NCBI GenBank assembly: GCA_025266875.1
Contig: JALLLT010000003.1
Location: 1,488,001 to 1,552,000 of the forward strand
DNA from: Fennellomyces sp. T-0311
Taxonomy: Eukaryota; Mucoromycota; Mucoromycetes; Mucorales; Lichtheimiaceae
DNA length: 64,000 bases
Reading direction: 5' to 3'
This document shows positions 32,541 through 45,500 of this stretch, in pieces; position 1 is the first letter of the stretch, and the number at the start of each line of letters is the position of its first letter. The position numbers and the translations under genes are program-made. Under the pieces are notes generated by a model that saw only the letters and a program-made list of their open reading frames with translations, was not told the DNA's origin and searched no databases.

Positions 32541-34063
32541 TTATCCTATAACCTTACTTGGTTTGCCATCACGTTTAGAAGAGTTTCCCTTTTTGCCCCT
32601 CAATGTTTGTCCTGCTCCCGTAAATACATGCTTTGCCTTCTCCTCTTCCTCTTCTTGCCGTTTGGGTAACACAACCGGGAATCCGAAAAAGAGCTGTCCG
32701 AATGGTAAGTTCAGTGGACCATCATCATTAGGATCAAACTCAAGCTCGTCCGTATCCATTTCGTCGTCACCGTTTTCGAATGCCTTCTTCGCTCGAACAG
32801 ATCTGCGGAAATAAAGTTGCTTAGAAACTATTCAATGTCTTAGTTGCTATGGTAACTTACTCTTTTCCTTTGCCACGCAACGATTGGCCACTTCCATCGA
32901 ATGCTGCGAATCTCTGCTTCTTCGGCTGTAGTTTTTCATCACTGAGCATTTGGCTTTTCTGGATAGGAGATTAATATACCAGTTGGCGGAAAATTCGCAT
33001 ACATTGGTCATACCATTGAAGAAGTTGGTGTGGATCTCTGTTTGGCAGGTTCAACGTAGCCCACCGGTGGAGCAAAATCAACCTACCGAGATTCCCAATG
33101 AGAAAAAATTGCCAGCGCCGTGCGTCGTTTCTGTTACCTCCAGATCAGTCTCGACAATGGATATGCCTGAATGCTCTTCAAAGTTGGGCTTCACGTCCAG
33201 CACCTTAATAGCGTACATTTTGTCGTTATAATTGATTTGGATAATGTCGCCCAACGTCAGCGTTGAGAAATTGCGCAGTGCGTTTTCCAGTCTAATGCAC
33301 ACACTCAACAGTCAAACCAGATGTTACCCACTAAGAATGAAACACGTACACTGCTTTTGGATCGCTGATATTCAGGAAATCAGTTGACTGTGGCTGAATC
33401 TTTACAAACGAGCCCAAGGGCAACGTACAATTCTTGATTTCGATCAAATCGTTTGGCTCTAGCTCCAGCGTTTCCATCATCTAAACCACTCATTTTTAGC
33501 AAAAACAACACAGTCAAGATAGAGGAAGAAATTACCCATTGTGGAAAGTACGCGCGTCCCTCTTCAGCAACAAACTCCAGCACACCGGCATGGCTGCTCT
33601 TGCCTTTACTGGCATTGTTCAGTCGGAAGAGCATCGGGTACGAAATATTGAGTTGCGCTACGGTTCGACCCAACGATCAGTGAACACGTTTCAAGACACT
33701 GCCCGTTCAGCAACTTACAAAGCTTTTCCAGCGCAGACTGAGGAAGAATGACTGGTGACTTGATTAGTGATCTTGTTTAAACAAGGTTCCTTATTTGCAT
33801 AATCCATACTTTTGCCGCCGTAATTCACGTTTTCTCTATCGCTACCGCTTTGCATCATGGCGATCGGGTAGCAGCGATAAAATTCGCTGAAACCTCGGTT
33901 AGGATTGATCATGCCGGAAATGGGGTGGCCCAAGCTGCCAAAGAATCCAGGCGAGAATGGGTTTTCATCATCGAAATCGCCGTTGTACTGGCAAGGATAA
34001 GTTGCAACATTAGTCTATGCGTCAGAGGCAAAAGGGCGATCGTATGGCAAGCTTCCATACCAT
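32541..34063 (-). CDS. ufd1: UFD1, ubiquitin-fusion degradation protein (Cdc48/p97 cofactor)
   Basis: Predicted 349-residue protein in nine exons (minus): 34063-34061, 33987-33810, 33751-33719, 33657-33536, 33480-33350, 33291-33138, 33082-33014, 32958-32861, 32802-32541. The UFD1 core is clear: FSEFYRCYPIAMM, ENVNYGGKIILPQSALEKL, LNISYPMLFRLNN, HAGVLEFVAEEGRAYFPQWM, NCTLPLGSFVKIQPQSTDFL, PKAVLENALRNFSTLTLGDI and DLEVDFAPPVGY. With Npl4, UFD1 recruits Cdc48/p97 to ubiquitylated substrates, notably in ER-associated degradation. The C-terminal third is charged, with a PLNLPFGQLFFGFPVVLP motif probably used in Npl4/Cdc48 binding. The ATG is an exon by itself: intron 1 starts immediately after it and has a GACTAAT branch site. 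Length matches fungal UFD1. Confidence 0.93.
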
Positions 34064-34229
34064 TGCTAGTTTTCCGCAGTTGTTAAAAAGAAAAAGAAGA
34101 GGGTTGGATATGCAAAAGTGGTTACGAACATTTCCCCTTCTCCGCTTGTCATGCGTAGTTCGTGACGCAATCAGGTTTTTATTGAATCGAAAAAATAATA
34201 TTAGTATACAAGACTAGTCGAGAAAATTA

Positions 34230-35249
34230 CTACGAGGCCCGGCGAACGGGTAATTTGGTGGTGTTGCACGCAACAGGCAAGCCGCAGCGTGCTGGCTTAT
34301 TCTTTCGCACATCCGTCCGTTTCTGCGGCGCGATAGGTACCGGCAGATGACTGGTTGCCTTTTTGTTGGGGGTCGTCAGCAATGGGTCCTTGTTCTTTGT
34401 TGTAACGGGTGATTGAGGAGGCGATGGTGGCGGGATCTTTCTGGCTGTGAGCCGAGGGATCCGTGGCCCTCTAGGCTTGAGTGAGGATGGGGATGACCGT
34501 GCGTTAGCCGTCGATTCGTCTTCCTGCGCCAATGGTTCCTGCAGGATATCCTCCATGTTGAGCGTAGGTGCATATACTTTTTTGTTACTGCTGCTGCTGT
34601 TGCTACTACTGCTACTGCTACTGCTACGATGGCGCTGACGGTTCGGACGAGGACGATCGAGTCGCAAGTTTGGAGCAAGACCATGCTGTCTAGTCATCCC
34701 CCATTCCTCTTCTTCGCTGGGATTTTGGTCGCCGCATCCCTCGTCAGTCTCCTCACTGGCAATGCTTTCTTCCTCCTCTTCCTCCTTCTCCTCGACAATA
34801 TTCACTTGTTCTTCGCTGTCTTGTTGCTCCGTCAAACTAGGCTCTTCTTCTTTCAAGCACCCTTCAACCTCTTGTTCACTTAAACCGGGTTCCTTCAAGC
34901 TTGATTCTTCGTTCAAACTTGGTTCTTTCAAACTCGATTCTTTCAAGCTAGATTCTTTCAATGATCCCTTTAAACTCGAGTCTTTTGTACTCAAGTCAAA
35001 GCTAGCGTAAAGGTCTGTGAGTCGAACGAGTGTGTGCTGTTAGTAAAAACTTGCATACCTTGGCGACACACATTCGGTAATACCACCATCAGGAGGTGTT
35101 GTTCTTCTACTACTGTTGATAACAATGTTGGTTTTGTCCACAGCTGTACCCAGCAGTCGTTCACTAATGACTCGAGTCGTTGGAAGGGGTGGGAACGCGT
35201 TCTTGATCTTTTCGCTTTTCTCGATTTTTTTCTTCTTGAAGAAAAACAT
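34230..35249 (-). CDS. Low-complexity phosphoprotein-like orphan with SLKES tandem repeats
   Basis: Predicted 320-residue protein in two exons (minus 35249-35059 and 35001-34230). The N-terminus is basic (MFFFKKKKIEKSEKIKNAF), followed by PPLPTTRVISERLLG. A tandem array of the type ESSLKES/EPSL at the start of exon 2 is built from a 15-18-bp unit. An acidic stretch (EEKEEEEEES), a serine run (RHRSSSSSSSSNSSSSN) and a basic proline-rich tail with GPRIPRLTARKIPPPSPPQS follow. I recognise no fold. The acceptor was chosen as CGCTAG at 35002 because the upstream CTCACAG would give a stop. A nuclear or cytoskeletal scaffold is possible, but no function can be assigned. Confidence 0.6.
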
Positions 35250-38200
35250 AATGTGAAATGAAATAAGGGGTGAAGAAAAAAGAGAAAGAAGATGTTGTTT
35301 TTTCTCGAGAGGGGGGCGACTTTTTTTTTTGCTTCCCACAAGTGTATGCATTAGGGAGGATTCTGCATGTATTTTTTTTCACTTAAACAAAATGTACCAA
35401 AGCCGACCAACATCGCTGACTTTCAACATGCTTGTTCTCCACCTCTTTGAAAACGTTTTTTTTTTGTTTACTACTAGTAAGAGCCTTATAACTCTTATTC
35501 TTATAAGCTGCGTATTTGATTTTTCGCAGTATTCCGGAAAAATCCTAAATAGCCTTTCAACAGAGCTATAGGCAGGGATACATGTGATTGCAGGATCTAT
35601 CAGCAGGTCCCCTTTCGTCTTCAAACATTACATCAGCCACTTTGTTAACTGATTAAAATGCCCAGTAATAGCCCCTTGACATATCAAGCGATATTATTTC
35701 ATTACGCGAGGTTTAAATATCTGATCTGCGTAGTCCGAATCATACTTGATCAGTCAGTTTTACCAATAATATCTTTAAGGTAAACGCAAGAGTCGCAATC
35801 AAGGCCTCTTTTTTGCAAAAGGAAACTGCAATATTAAATATGCGAGGACTAAATAAAGAATCACACCGAGAATCTCATACGAAGCATTGCATAATTGTTG
35901 GGAACAATAATGGTTTCGAATGACATAACAATTCTCAAGGGGTATCATTGTTTGGTCTATTTATTTTCGGCTACAGCAAAATGAGGCTGAAAGTGTATAC
36001 TCGGGGCGATATGACATTGACAGCTCGATGCAGAGTCTATAACAAATATGTGAATATGATAATTTCAAAGTCTAACGTGACGAGCACCAGAATATGAGTA
36101 ACAAAAACAATGGAACAAAAGGCAAATAAATAATAGACGGAATAAACTTTGAAAAATGCCATCTATGGGCAAATTGACCCTTGTGCCTTTCTCTGCTTTG
36201 GATAAGCACTGTCGTACAATCCTCAGGAGAGAACGAGATCTGCGTTAAGGACCTTGGATAGGGTCATGTGTAAACTTTTCAGAGATAACCGACTATATTT
36301 GGTCAGACAGCATCATATGACTCTCCGTTTACTGAATTTATACTTTTCCGATCTATTACTGCAGCACTTGCCTGTCGGTCATAAGACAAAGTTCAGCGAT
36401 GAGACAGTTGAATAATACAAAAAGAGTCTTGGCAGAGCTGGAGATTTAACATTAGCCACGTTGTTGTCATGTGTAAAAGAGGAGAAAAGAGTGCGGGGCA
36501 CCGCGTTTTAGATGATATATCTGGTGGCTAGATAACGTTTGGCTACCATACCCTGGTTACTGTATATACATCAGGCAAAGTTGATGCATAGGTTGTGTAT
36601 ATCAGCTAACGTGAGTGACTGTCTATTATCAATGAAGAAATCAATTAGGCTTACTCTGGCGTCGCCCGTCTACGATGCGGCTACGAATGTACGTAAGTGG
36701 CCAAGATTTGGGTATGTGTTGTATGCCGACAATCCAGTGCCGTTTGACAAACTGATACTATTTGCATGTTTGTTGTTGTGTGTGCGTAAGAGACATGATC
36801 CCACTTTCCTTCCGAAAATGTCGAAGGATTTTCTCATCTTTATGTATAGCAATAATTGCAAAGTCGTCACTTAATAATTTGCACTAATCGCAACACTGTT
36901 GATGATGACTAGTAGCATTATCAGTAGTAGCCCTTCATCCGGGCATGAAATTCTCCAGAAGGTAGGTAAAACTATCAGGCGAATTCCTTTTCACTTTTTT
37001 GTCATTTTCTGAAATATTAAATGGTATGTATAGTTACATATCGTGAATTTTAATATTCTTCAATGAAGCAAAATGCATCACTTGTAAATATGGAAGTCGA
37101 GTACAGCCTCCTTACTGATGGTTTTTTCAGACGAAAGTCTTTTTCATCATTCCCAAGTTCCATATATTACAAGAGTACTATCTAATACGTATGTACTTTA
37201 TGAATTTAAAACAATAACGGGGCTGCATTCGAGAGGAGAGTATCTTATTCATATTGATAAAAGCCCTGAAATTTTTTATGCTGTTTCAGACCATGACACG
37301 CATGATCCTGCCCATGAATTTTCAAAAAAAAAATTACTACCTCCATACTTTAGCTTTTCCTCGTTTTACTCAAAGTCAAAATCAGCTTTTGGTCACTTTC
37401 GCAAAGGAAGAATGAGTTCAAAAATCAAGCAGCATTCTTGTCATTGCAATGACGGAGAGTAGCAACCCGTTCGGGTAGTCAGAACTTCAAAACTAAACGA
37501 GCTGAGCAACTACCTTTACTGCCAAGATCAGAAAATGATCCTTAATCAACTCATATTTAAAATAGCAGGAGCTTTATAAGGATTGGAACCTGAACGAAGC
37601 GCTTGATATTCCTGAAAAGGAGTTCAACGACACAGGTCATTACCGATATGGTGAACTTATATCCATATAGCGATGGGGTGAAACAAATCCTTAGAGCCCG
37701 TATACGTAGCATTCTGCCCGGTATCGTCGGTCATGTTACACAAGAAGGCTTCGAGATTTATTTGTGTTATGCTAAGGCCAGTGAGCGAGATTGACAAGCG
37801 TACCTAATCCTTGGAAAAGAGCTTTTCTGTTGACAATTGTTTATCTAGCGATCAGCTGCCATCATTAGTATGCGAGCGTCCTCATCCCCACCCTCCCTCA
37901 CCCTACTCAAACCCCTTTTTTTCCATTCTCTTCTTTTATGCTTACTACGTGTACTGTGGTCAATCATATAATGGGTGTGGGATTGTTAACAGCTAAGCCG
38001 ATATACCAGTAACCAATGTCTTCGGTATCTTGACAAGGTCGGCTCACAGTATAAAACTATGTAAGACCATTTGAGTGAATAATAATGTACAAAAAGCAGC
38101 ACAAATGATTGTACTACCGCTACGCAAGAACTTAACTGGCACAAAAAAGTACCTATTTCTACCTGGACGTATCGAATGCTCACCATAAAAGCAGTAGGCG

Positions 38201-38261
38201 CTCCGGTATAGCAGCAGATCAAGGAAGAAGCCATAATTTTGCATATTCGTGGTATGGTTAA
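35250..38261. other. AT-rich intergenic DNA with scattered coding relics
   Basis: There is no supported gene. Near 37573-37680 a plus-strand frame reads QELYKDWNLNEALDIPEKEF after an acceptor-like AAATAG and then ends in a stop, which looks like an eroded exon. The open frames at 36539 and 37118 lack motifs. Confidence 0.4.
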
Positions 38262-38649
38262 AGGTTGTCCACATTACAAATTGAATTGAAATCAGTGGAC
38301 AGAAATTTAGCCACAATCCTCTCGGGAAGCGATGTTACTTCGGCATTATTGAAGCATCTAGTAACCCTGCTAAGCAGTATTCTGCACTTACCTAATGAAC
38401 TATTCCTTACATCATCGACAAAGGTAACACGCTTTCTCTGTGCTCAGTAAGTAATGCGCACGAATTACACGTATTTTCAAGCAAAGGTATGCATAATTAT
38501 CTAGAAATAAGTATGCAGAGCCGTTAGCGACACCAGGAGAACCAACCCGTCAAGGAAACACAGCTCCAACATATTGTCGATGACATGCACAAAGTAATCG
38601 TTGATGATTATTTCAATAGCGAACAGGACGTCACCGAGTATCTCAAGGG
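38262..38649 (+). pseudogene. Unrecognised coding relic, two possible exons
   Basis: The frame reads LQIELKSVDRNLATILSG and LVTLLSSILHLPNELFL up to a GTAACA donor. After a GACACCAG acceptor it continues as KETQLQHIVDDMHKVIVDDY, then FNSEQDVTEYLK and a stop or GGTTAG donor. Composition is protein-like, but no start, family or downstream continuation could be fixed. It may be part of a decayed transposon gene. Confidence 0.3.
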
Positions 38650-39579
38650 TTAGAAAACTAACATGTGTTGATATATTCGTTATTTGAACATTCTTTTTGT
38701 ACGGCTTACTCGGTGTAACTGATGGTCATGATAGCAGGTATAGTCTTGACTCCTTTATCACGGCTCACTACACTATCTGCTTTAAAGAAGTGTGGATATC
38801 CAGTTTAATAGCAAAGATATCAAATCTGACACGCCCAATTTTCCTACATACATAGATTTCCGTTGCATGGCTTTGCCCGACGAATCCAATTAGATAGATC
38901 TGGCAAGCTGGGTTGTCAGGTTATTAAAGCTATCGGCCCTTTCGATAGACTCAAAGATTTATGTACAAAGAATACTGCAGGACATATATCGTCCACTAAA
39001 AACACATTTAATTTGAAATCACAGCAGCCTTCAGCATGTGAATAAATTTAAGAATCCTGACGAGGATGTGATAGACAACATGGTTGGAAGTACCTACACC
39101 GAAACCATTGGATATATGCAGCTGTTATCTGACATTGTTACCGTTTCCTTGCTCGTTACGTAAATTGTACTTGTATTAGTCAAAACGCGCTGCTAGTCCC
39201 TTTATTAAATGTGGATCAATGTGGAAGAAGCGTTTTGTTCGTACGTAATGAGACGCATCGGTCATATTTTGCGTACTTCGGTGTCGTGATTGCCTTGATT
39301 AATACATACACATTTTGTATGTTCAAGTAAATTTGATGTGCCATCTTAACCTAATCTTTCTCGATACGTATATATGTATACGATGTCGCCCTAATCACCT
39401 TCTTCCTCGAAAAAAGGAGAAATCGCAGCTATAAATTTCTTGCTATCGATCAAGGATCAAAAGCTTATCAATACACCATGGCTTGATTAGAATATTCCTG
39501 CTCGCCTATTATTAGCATGGTATTGTGAGGATTCAAAACCTCTTATTTAATATCTTAAATTACAAAAGGAAAACATAGA
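38650..39579. other. Intergenic DNA downstream of FHIP
   Basis: A short open frame at 38863-39045 has protein-like composition without motifs. The last 200 bp are AT-rich and hold the FHIP 3' end. No other feature was seen. Confidence 0.45.
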
Positions 39580-42445
39580 TTATGTATATCGGATTTCATC
39601 GACACCCAACGACCTCCGCACCTGCATAATGGCTACCAACTCCTTAATGGTTTCTTCGAGAATTACAACATTATTAAGCAAAGTCGATAAGGATATCTCG
39701 GTCGACTTATCCTTGCGTCGCTGTTGCGATGGATTAGCAGCCTTGGGTGCAAACGTGTCTTCATCGTCCTTATCCAGATCAAGGATCGATTCTTCAATCT
39801 CCGTTACAAAATTGGATGGAAACAGTGGTTGGATACGGGTGCTTTGTGCCTTCCGGGCATGGATGGCGAGTGGTGAAAGTGGGTTATTGGTGATAATATG
39901 TTGAGCTGGAGGAGGCGAGGACACGGTGGAGGACGAGATGGACTTAGTAGGCATGATGGGAGTTGTGCCATTCACAGTGTTCGATACGGACGGTCGCATC
40001 ATGATCGATGGTCGACGTGCATCATTGTATTTTGATGAACGTGTGGATGTGGAAGATGAAGCTGTCAGATTGACATATTCAGGTTGAGTGTCACCAATCA
40101 TCAAACCGTTGCGTCGTTCCTGCAGTAATCGATCAAAATTTTCAATCTCGGATCGATAATAGTCGACTTGTTGTGTAAGTGTTCGGAAAAGTGTAAAGAA
40201 CGGAGGGAACGATTTGAACTGCGTTGGTCCTGTCATTTTGACCGAGTTGCGCTCTGCGCCATAATCTACGGATCGATCATCATCATCGGCGTCTTCGTCT
40301 ACTTCAGTTGTGTCATATTTAGCGTAAATATCTTTGGCACGGATCACATCTTCGCCGCTATTGAGGCTCGCGCGTCTCAATTGGTCAGTTGCATCCAATA
40401 CAAGTACATCGTCAGGTGTCGTACGGTCACTTTCGCTGAATGCAATCCAACCTTCCAGACTTCGATATGGGCACGTAGCCAGGGCCGAGATTACACCAGT
40501 TAATACCAGATTGAGCTCAGGTGACTGGGCAAAGAAATGGCTTAACAGACGAAGCAAGTTCTTGAGCAGTGGATCACCAGATTGAATACGATGCTTGAAC
40601 ATCTTTGATCGGCTTATTGTTTGAACTTGTTGCTGCTGTGGTTGCTGTTTCTGCTTTGATTCCTCCTTGTTGGCATTATCAAACCGCTGGCCGTACTTGA
40701 AGCTTCTCCGTCGTTCGCTTTTACGTGTCCGTGGTCCCTTGCTATCATTAGGTGTCATGCCTGTGAACGTGTGGTAACACGAATCGCTGTCAATAACCGT
40801 TTCAACATCCTGCAGATAATCTTCGTAGCCGAATGACATGATATCCTCTGCATGTAATTCGTCAACTGCTGAAATCAGCGAAAAGTAGAGCTCGATTTCG
40901 CGCAAATGGTGTGAAATGATGGTCGACTTCTGATCGTGCTTGGTGGCAGGATAAATTGATAGAAGTTTGAGCGAGTAGCGACAATGATGTGTGATCAGTG
41001 TCTTGAGCAACTTTAACGTAGCGACGACGGTCGGCTGCGAACGTGATTCGAGCCGACTGAAAATCAAGTTCTTCAAGGTAAACCGTCCAGCGGCTGTAAA
41101 GTAAGGTGAACTCTTGAACTGGTCGAGCTCGATGCCGGCAATCGCATTGTTGTACGAAGGTGTACCTGGTGATTCGATCACGTCTTCATCCCCCTCGTCC
41201 ATTAAAAAGCCCACGACAACACGTGCAAGGTCCTCTTGATGCAAAATTTGCAGTATCAGATCGATATAGCTGATCACAGCCACAGATGAGCCATCCGTAT
41301 CCGAACACTCGAGTATCGACGGATATAAAATATTCTCCAAAAAAATGGTGCGGATGGATTGCAGTAGGCGCATCGAAATCTCGGTATTGGGGCAGCGTGT
41401 CAGGACGTCCTGGCAAAACTCAAATAATTTCAGGAACGAGTCGAGCTGGTACTTGAATTCTGGCGAACTGGATATTTCGACACCTGGCATTGTATAGCGT
41501 GGATCTACGATATCCTGCCCAATCAAAAACGATGCCAGGTTCGCGTTTAGTTCAGCCTCGTCCTTGATCATGAGTTTGCGCGGCAATTGAGAATACAAGG
41601 CGCCTAATCCGGCTGCCATGATGGTCGCAAAGTCGGATTCGATAATAAAGTCACCGAGTTGCATGGTTGCCATCTCCATGATAAACAGCAAACCTGTCCG
41701 CGCATAATCTCCCGTCCTACCCTCGCGATGTACAAATCGCAGCAAATACGAAAACAGCAAAAACTCGTACTCGGGTTTTTTTGCCTTGTTATCATCCACC
41801 AAGGTCATGGGTGTGTGGTGTGCCTTTTGGGGTGTCGTCAGCCACTGCTTGTCATGGAAAAAGATGTTCAATAGAGCAGGGAAGCCGTGGATCTTGGAGC
41901 AAATGATGTACATCAGATCGACCAAGTCTTCGTGATACAGGTCGCTCTGTCGTTCGTCGATCACGCAGAAACGTAGTAGTTTGATGGTTGGCTTGTGCAC
42001 TGCATTATGGACCAGGAACCGGTCGTCAAGGAGATCAACCATGTTGGCAATGGTGCGGATAGCCTCGCCCCGAATGCCTACAGGATTATCCGACTTTTCG
42101 GACACGTTGACCAGGTACTGCAATATACCGTTCTTTAAAAAGTACTCCATGCATACGCCCGTAGTGTTGTCTTCCTGTCGCGCTTCTTCATCCACAAGCA
42201 TGTCCATCATTTGTCGCAGCCGGCTCGGGATCTCGGTTTGCTGCACATGCACATTGGCTTTACGATCCTCCACCGTCAGGATATTCTAGATTTGCGTCCC
42301 TTGTTACAAAGACACGATCCCATCTCGGATTAAGACGTACATGGACGTAGTCCCAACACTTGTGGAACTTGGCAAGCTGCATGGCCGTTGTGGGCTGTGC
42401 CTTTGGAGGCACGATCCGCTTTTTGAATTTCGCGAAATAGTCCAT
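39580..42445 (-). CDS. FHIP/FAM160 (RAI16-like) family protein, FHF complex subunit
   Basis: Predicted 936-residue protein in two exons (minus 42445-42341 and 42285-39580). The N-terminus (MDYFAKFKKRIVPPKAQ, then QLAKFHKCWDYVH) joins across a 55-nt intron (GTACGT to TCTAG) to NILTVEDRKANV and TEIPSRLRQMMDMLVDEE, characteristic of the FHIP/RAI16-like family. EYFLKNGILQYLV, HLLRFV-like helices and the CPYRSLEGW block also fit. FHIP proteins join FTS and Hook to link early endosomes to dynein; Aspergillus FhipA is a known fungal member. The middle and C-terminal thirds have Q-, S- and acid-rich linkers. Without the intron the gene would seem frameshifted near 42290; splicing resolves this. It lies 107 bp downstream of Utp22 in the same direction. 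Confidence 0.87.
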
Positions 42446-42552
42446 AGAGGAAGAGAAGTAACGCTTATGACAGAAAAAATATGTGCTAATTTATTACAAC
42501 AGACCGGGATTTTGCATAACAATTATGATTGGTGGAAATGCTCAGGTACTTT

Positions 42553-45500
42553 TTATGATGATGATTGAATGCTGTCAACAATGCCAGATCCCAGGCGGTC
42601 CATTTCGCGCAAGATGGCTGCAAAGTTAGGCTTTACTAATTTGGATATCTCTTTCTTTCCCTTGGCATGTTCCTATCCAGAAAGCATGTCAGTTCCTGCC
42701 AATCTAACACGCATATAAAAACTCACCAAGAATCCATCCTGGTTCATGTCCACAGGGACGCTGTTGTAGCCCACGTTGACCTTCCATTGCTTCGGCGCTG
42801 TAGTCGATGGATCCCATACGACACCGATTTTGTCACCACCGAATTGGTCGTGGAACAGTAGGACGATGTCACCATACACACGCTAAAGTCTCTTGTGTCA
42901 ATTCTCCTGCAGGGCAGAAACAACCTCCTTTCGGCTCATTCTAATTACCTCAAGCTCGCGAATATACTCTGCTACCGGGTCAAACTTGGCATACGCGGTG
43001 TCACCAAGAATACTGCTTTCTTTGGATGCCAGCAGCTTATTTTGTGGCCGTAAGTTCTGATAATACCGCGTACACCGGTCGGCTTTCAGGTGAATCACGG
43101 CATGGTAATCGTGCATCGGAGTGACAAATATGCGCTGTAGGGGGGCAGGTGTGTCAGGGATAATGTTTAAAAACACGACCACATTTCTTACCTTAACATC
43201 CTTGTCTTGACCAGATGCAAAAGCTTGTTCCAGGGCATCTACCGATGCGCGTGCAAGCATCTGAACACGTGCAGCCACTGCCTTGTTTGGCTTAGGAGTT
43301 GACCACCGCAAGCCATCAAGATCTTTCGCCGTGGCAACAACCATGGCAACGTATGAGCCCCTTTTCGCAAACTTTTGCGCAATCGCATCACGGTCTGCTT
43401 CTGTCATTTCACCTTCGATATCGACAATTAATGGTGTCTTGCGCCAGTCCCATGTCGCCAACAGCTCCAGAACACGCGTTACACCAGTGAGTGCGCTCAC
43501 AGGTGGTTGCCATGGATGCGGCTCCAAGAACACATGTGCACATATTAATTCCACAAGCTCTTCTGAGATTTGTGACGATAGAAGGTGTGCGCCGATCCAA
43601 CGCTTCACCAAACGCACGGTTGCCGAGTATGCTGGGAATTTGACGCACAACGCTTGGATATAGAATGTGTGTCGTTGTTCGTAGTGGAAACGACGTTCGT
43701 GTAGTTTTAGTGCTGCTTGTGCTTGCTCTTTCTTTTTGCTGTCATTGCTCTTTCTGTCGTTGATGGTGTTCTTTAGCGCATCACTTTCCTGGGGCACGTG
43801 CAAGTGGCACCGGAAGATGTAACCGTAGTAGTATACGTCGAGGTAACCCTGCGCAAGGAGTGGGTTTTCGTATTCGTTGTCTTGGTCGATAAGTGGGGAA
43901 ACGACGACTGACTCGGCACCGACACGCGACTCGAGTTCCTGGGCCATCTTTAGATAGAATGCATATTTGACTTTTTGCAAAGCGTGCAGATCATCGGGCC
44001 ACTTGCTAGACCGTTCAAGCTGGACAATGACATCCATGGCATCGATATAGCGAGCGGTCGTTGGATAGGTTACCGCGTGCTCAAAATCAACAGGGTGCGG
44101 TAGACATGCTGAAGTGTATCGGAGGCTAGATGATGCGGGGTACACATTGCTAATAAGCAGTGGCAGGTTGGTATCAACCTCACGTAGAGTCTTTGCAAAC
44201 TGGTTATATGCGGCCATGACAGGCTGGAAGCCGTTGATTTCAAGCTGGCGACTGAAAAGACTGGCTGGCACATGCTTTGACAAATGCAAATACGGGTACA
44301 TTTGCTGACCGGTCCAAGCAAGCGTAGGTTCGATTTCGAAATGATGGTGAAGCAAATGCTGAACAATATTCTTGACAATCAGTGTACGATTCTCGTAACC
44401 TTGCACTTCCCAGACGACGCTCTCAACGATACTGCCATCCTTGAAACGACGCAATTCGGATTTGTTGCCCCAGAATTCACGGAACTTCTTGCAGGCTTCT
44501 TTGTCTTGTGCATCAGGCCCTTGGTCAACGAGACGTGGTGCGTTGTCAGCGTTTAATACGACACCAAATTCCACCAACGATGCTGTTGCAGCTGTGCTAG
44601 CAGATTCATTCGTATTCCATACAAGATCCCCATCATATTGGACAGCAACAAGTTCGGCACGATCGGTCAAACCTTTGGCAAGCACATTGTAGACAGATCT
44701 CGCAAAGTGGTCGACATGAATAAGATATTCGGATTGAGCTGCTTCGTCATAACGTGTAGTGGTTTCTGGGACAGGGATCGTGAATGCATTATCGAATCTA
44801 GTCTTAGAATCGTTGACGTGGCGTAAAAAGAGAGTCTCGAAACGATCGACGCTATCATTGAATGCAGCCATTGCCAGCTTGGCTTCATACTGCACCTGAG
44901 CAAGGCCAGATTTTGAAAGCTTGGCTGCCAAGTTGACTGTGCCAGATGGATCGACAATGACGACTTCGTAGTTTTCTTTGAAATGTTCGACGGCAAACTG
45001 AATCACGAATATCAGCAAACATGCTTCATTTATCTTCCAAAGACTTACATCAGCATGGTCAGATTCACCAATTCGGACAGGATTCTTTTCAAAATCATGC
45101 GAGCTCAAAAAGTCAATAGTTCCTCTCAGCAACTGGTACGAGCTGTGGCCCGTTGATAGTTTGCGACCACCCTCTGCAAGACCACCCTGCAGTAAGTATC
45201 CCATCACCATGGCAAACAAAAAGGTACTGAATCCAGACCCGGTGCGATTCGATTCTAACTCTCGTTGATACAACCAAGTACGTGCAAGCATAATGGCGTC
45301 TTTGAATGCAGCACAGTTCTTGCTATGTTCGTACAGGAACGCCAAGCTGCTCGAAAAAGTCGTATCCATCAAAATCGAGGCGTTGTACTGTGGAGTAGAT
45401 GTATCGATTGTGCCGTCGCGAATGTTGTTTCTACCAGGAGCAAGTCGATAAGGCGGAAAAACACTTTGTGAAATGGATGGAAGGATGCGAATGGTGCACT

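Noticed and set aside
42286..42340. Apparent frameshift at the start of FHIP
   Set aside because: A 55-nt intron with a GTACGT donor and TCTAG acceptor restores frame exactly, so this is splicing rather than a mutation.
42883..42948. Apparent stop codon in Utp22 near 42897
   Set aside because: A 66-nt intron (GTAATT to CTTTAG) removes it and joins YIRELE to RVYGDIVLLF in frame.
44998..45048. Continuous coding through 44998-45048 in Utp22
   Set aside because: This in-frame 51-nt stretch has a GTAAGT donor and a TTCAG acceptor, and removing it gives the better family match, so it is treated as an intron.
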